Of a DNA stretch of 12,446 bases, positions 12,303-12,446 are shown in pieces. Position numbers and translations under genes: made by a program. Within the stretch, counting starts at the first letter, position 1; every line of letters starts with the position of its first letter. Source of the stretch: Deltaproteobacteria bacterium (GTDB lineage Bacteria; Desulfobacterota; Desulfobacteria; Desulfobacterales; SURF-15); NCBI GenBank assembly GCA_024644775.1, contig JAHEHB010000100.1:1-12446 (forward strand), read 5' to 3'. Under the pieces are notes generated by a model. That model was not told the DNA's origin, did not search any database, and saw only the letters and a list, made by a program, of their open reading frames with translations.

Positions 12303-12446
12303 ATGCCAATTTTTGAATATCGATGCAACAAATGTGGGGCCACCTCAGAGTTTCTGACCGACTTAGGTAAAGATGAGGGCATCTCTTGCAAAATCTGTGG
12401 GAACGACGAGTTAGAGCGGATCCCATCTGTCGTATCATTCCTCGGT
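12303..12446 (+). CDS. FmdB-family zinc-ribbon protein, 3' end outside window
   Basis: The first 48 codons are present. The N-terminus MPIFEYRCNKCG followed by ISCKICGNDELERI is the FmdB-type zinc ribbon: Cys8-x2-Cys11 and Cys29-x2-Cys32 would bind one zinc. Family proteins are small (about 60-110 residues) and were first described as putative regulators next to formamidase or methanol genes; their function is mostly unsettled. The start is fixed by the conserved MPxxEYxC beginning. GGAGG (12294-12298) stands only four bases before the ATG, a short spacing. It is the only intact plus-strand gene in the window, divergent from DUF1847, with a strong sigma-54 promoter upstream, so anaerobic or metal-linked induction is likely. 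Confidence 0.88.
   Translation, partial: MPIFEYRCNKCGATSEFLTDLGKDEGISCKICGNDELERIPSVVSFLG

Overview
The window looks like chromosomal DNA of an anaerobic deltaproteobacterium, probably a sulfate reducer of the Desulfobacterota/Desulfobacterales. This is an inference. It rests on the gene families (DUF1847, an FmdB-type zinc ribbon, an orphan NifX-type domain, an ArsP_2/DUF2899 transporter, an iron-sulfur flavoprotein), a sigma-54-heavy regulatory layout, and a CBS/ACT-protein remnant of a kind I associate with that group. No rRNA, tRNA, phage, insertion sequence or CRISPR was seen. Almost every gene is on the minus strand. The only plus-strand items are one gene remnant and the gene that runs off the right edge.

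Layout, left to right. (1) 1-2305, minus: an ABC exporter operon of ATPase, FtsX/MacB-type permease and a LolA-like periplasmic protein cut by the window edge, with a candidate sigma-54 promoter at 2480-2495. (2) 2306-3015: mostly non-coding, holding inverted repeats and the decayed 3' end of a CBS/ACT-domain gene on the plus strand. (3) 3016-6450, minus: a probable metal/oxyanion-handling operon. In transcription order it holds a 61-aa acidic protein, a DUF2899/ArsP_2 multi-pass exporter with a four-cysteine cluster, a NifX-type cofactor-binding domain fused to half of an ArsP/DUF318-like permease, the second half-permease as a separate gene, and a universal stress protein. A good sigma-54 promoter lies at 6603-6618. 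(4) 6934-8416, minus: an AraC-type regulator followed by a [4Fe-4S]/FMN flavoprotein. (5) 8695-10083, minus: an NtrC-type sigma-54 activator (receiver, AAA+, Fis-type HTH) with no sensor kinase beside it. (6) 10396-10848, minus: a PaaI-like hotdog thioesterase. (7) 11044-11781, minus, DUF1847 metal-binding-like protein, divergent from a plus-strand FmdB zinc-ribbon gene at 12303. The 521-bp gap between them carries two outward-facing sigma-54 promoters and several repeats.

The unifying signal is regulatory. Four GG-N10-GC sigma-54 promoters lie in intergenic DNA, all correctly oriented before the ABC operon, the NifX/permease operon, DUF1847 and FmdB, and the window also encodes a sigma-54 activator. 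Two of these upstream regions share a near-identical dyad, TKCATA-N4-TATGAA (6662 and 11812). My working hypothesis is a small sigma-54 regulon for metal or metal-sulfur-cofactor handling. Its most unusual part is a permease split into two genes, one half carrying a NifX/Orp-type domain.
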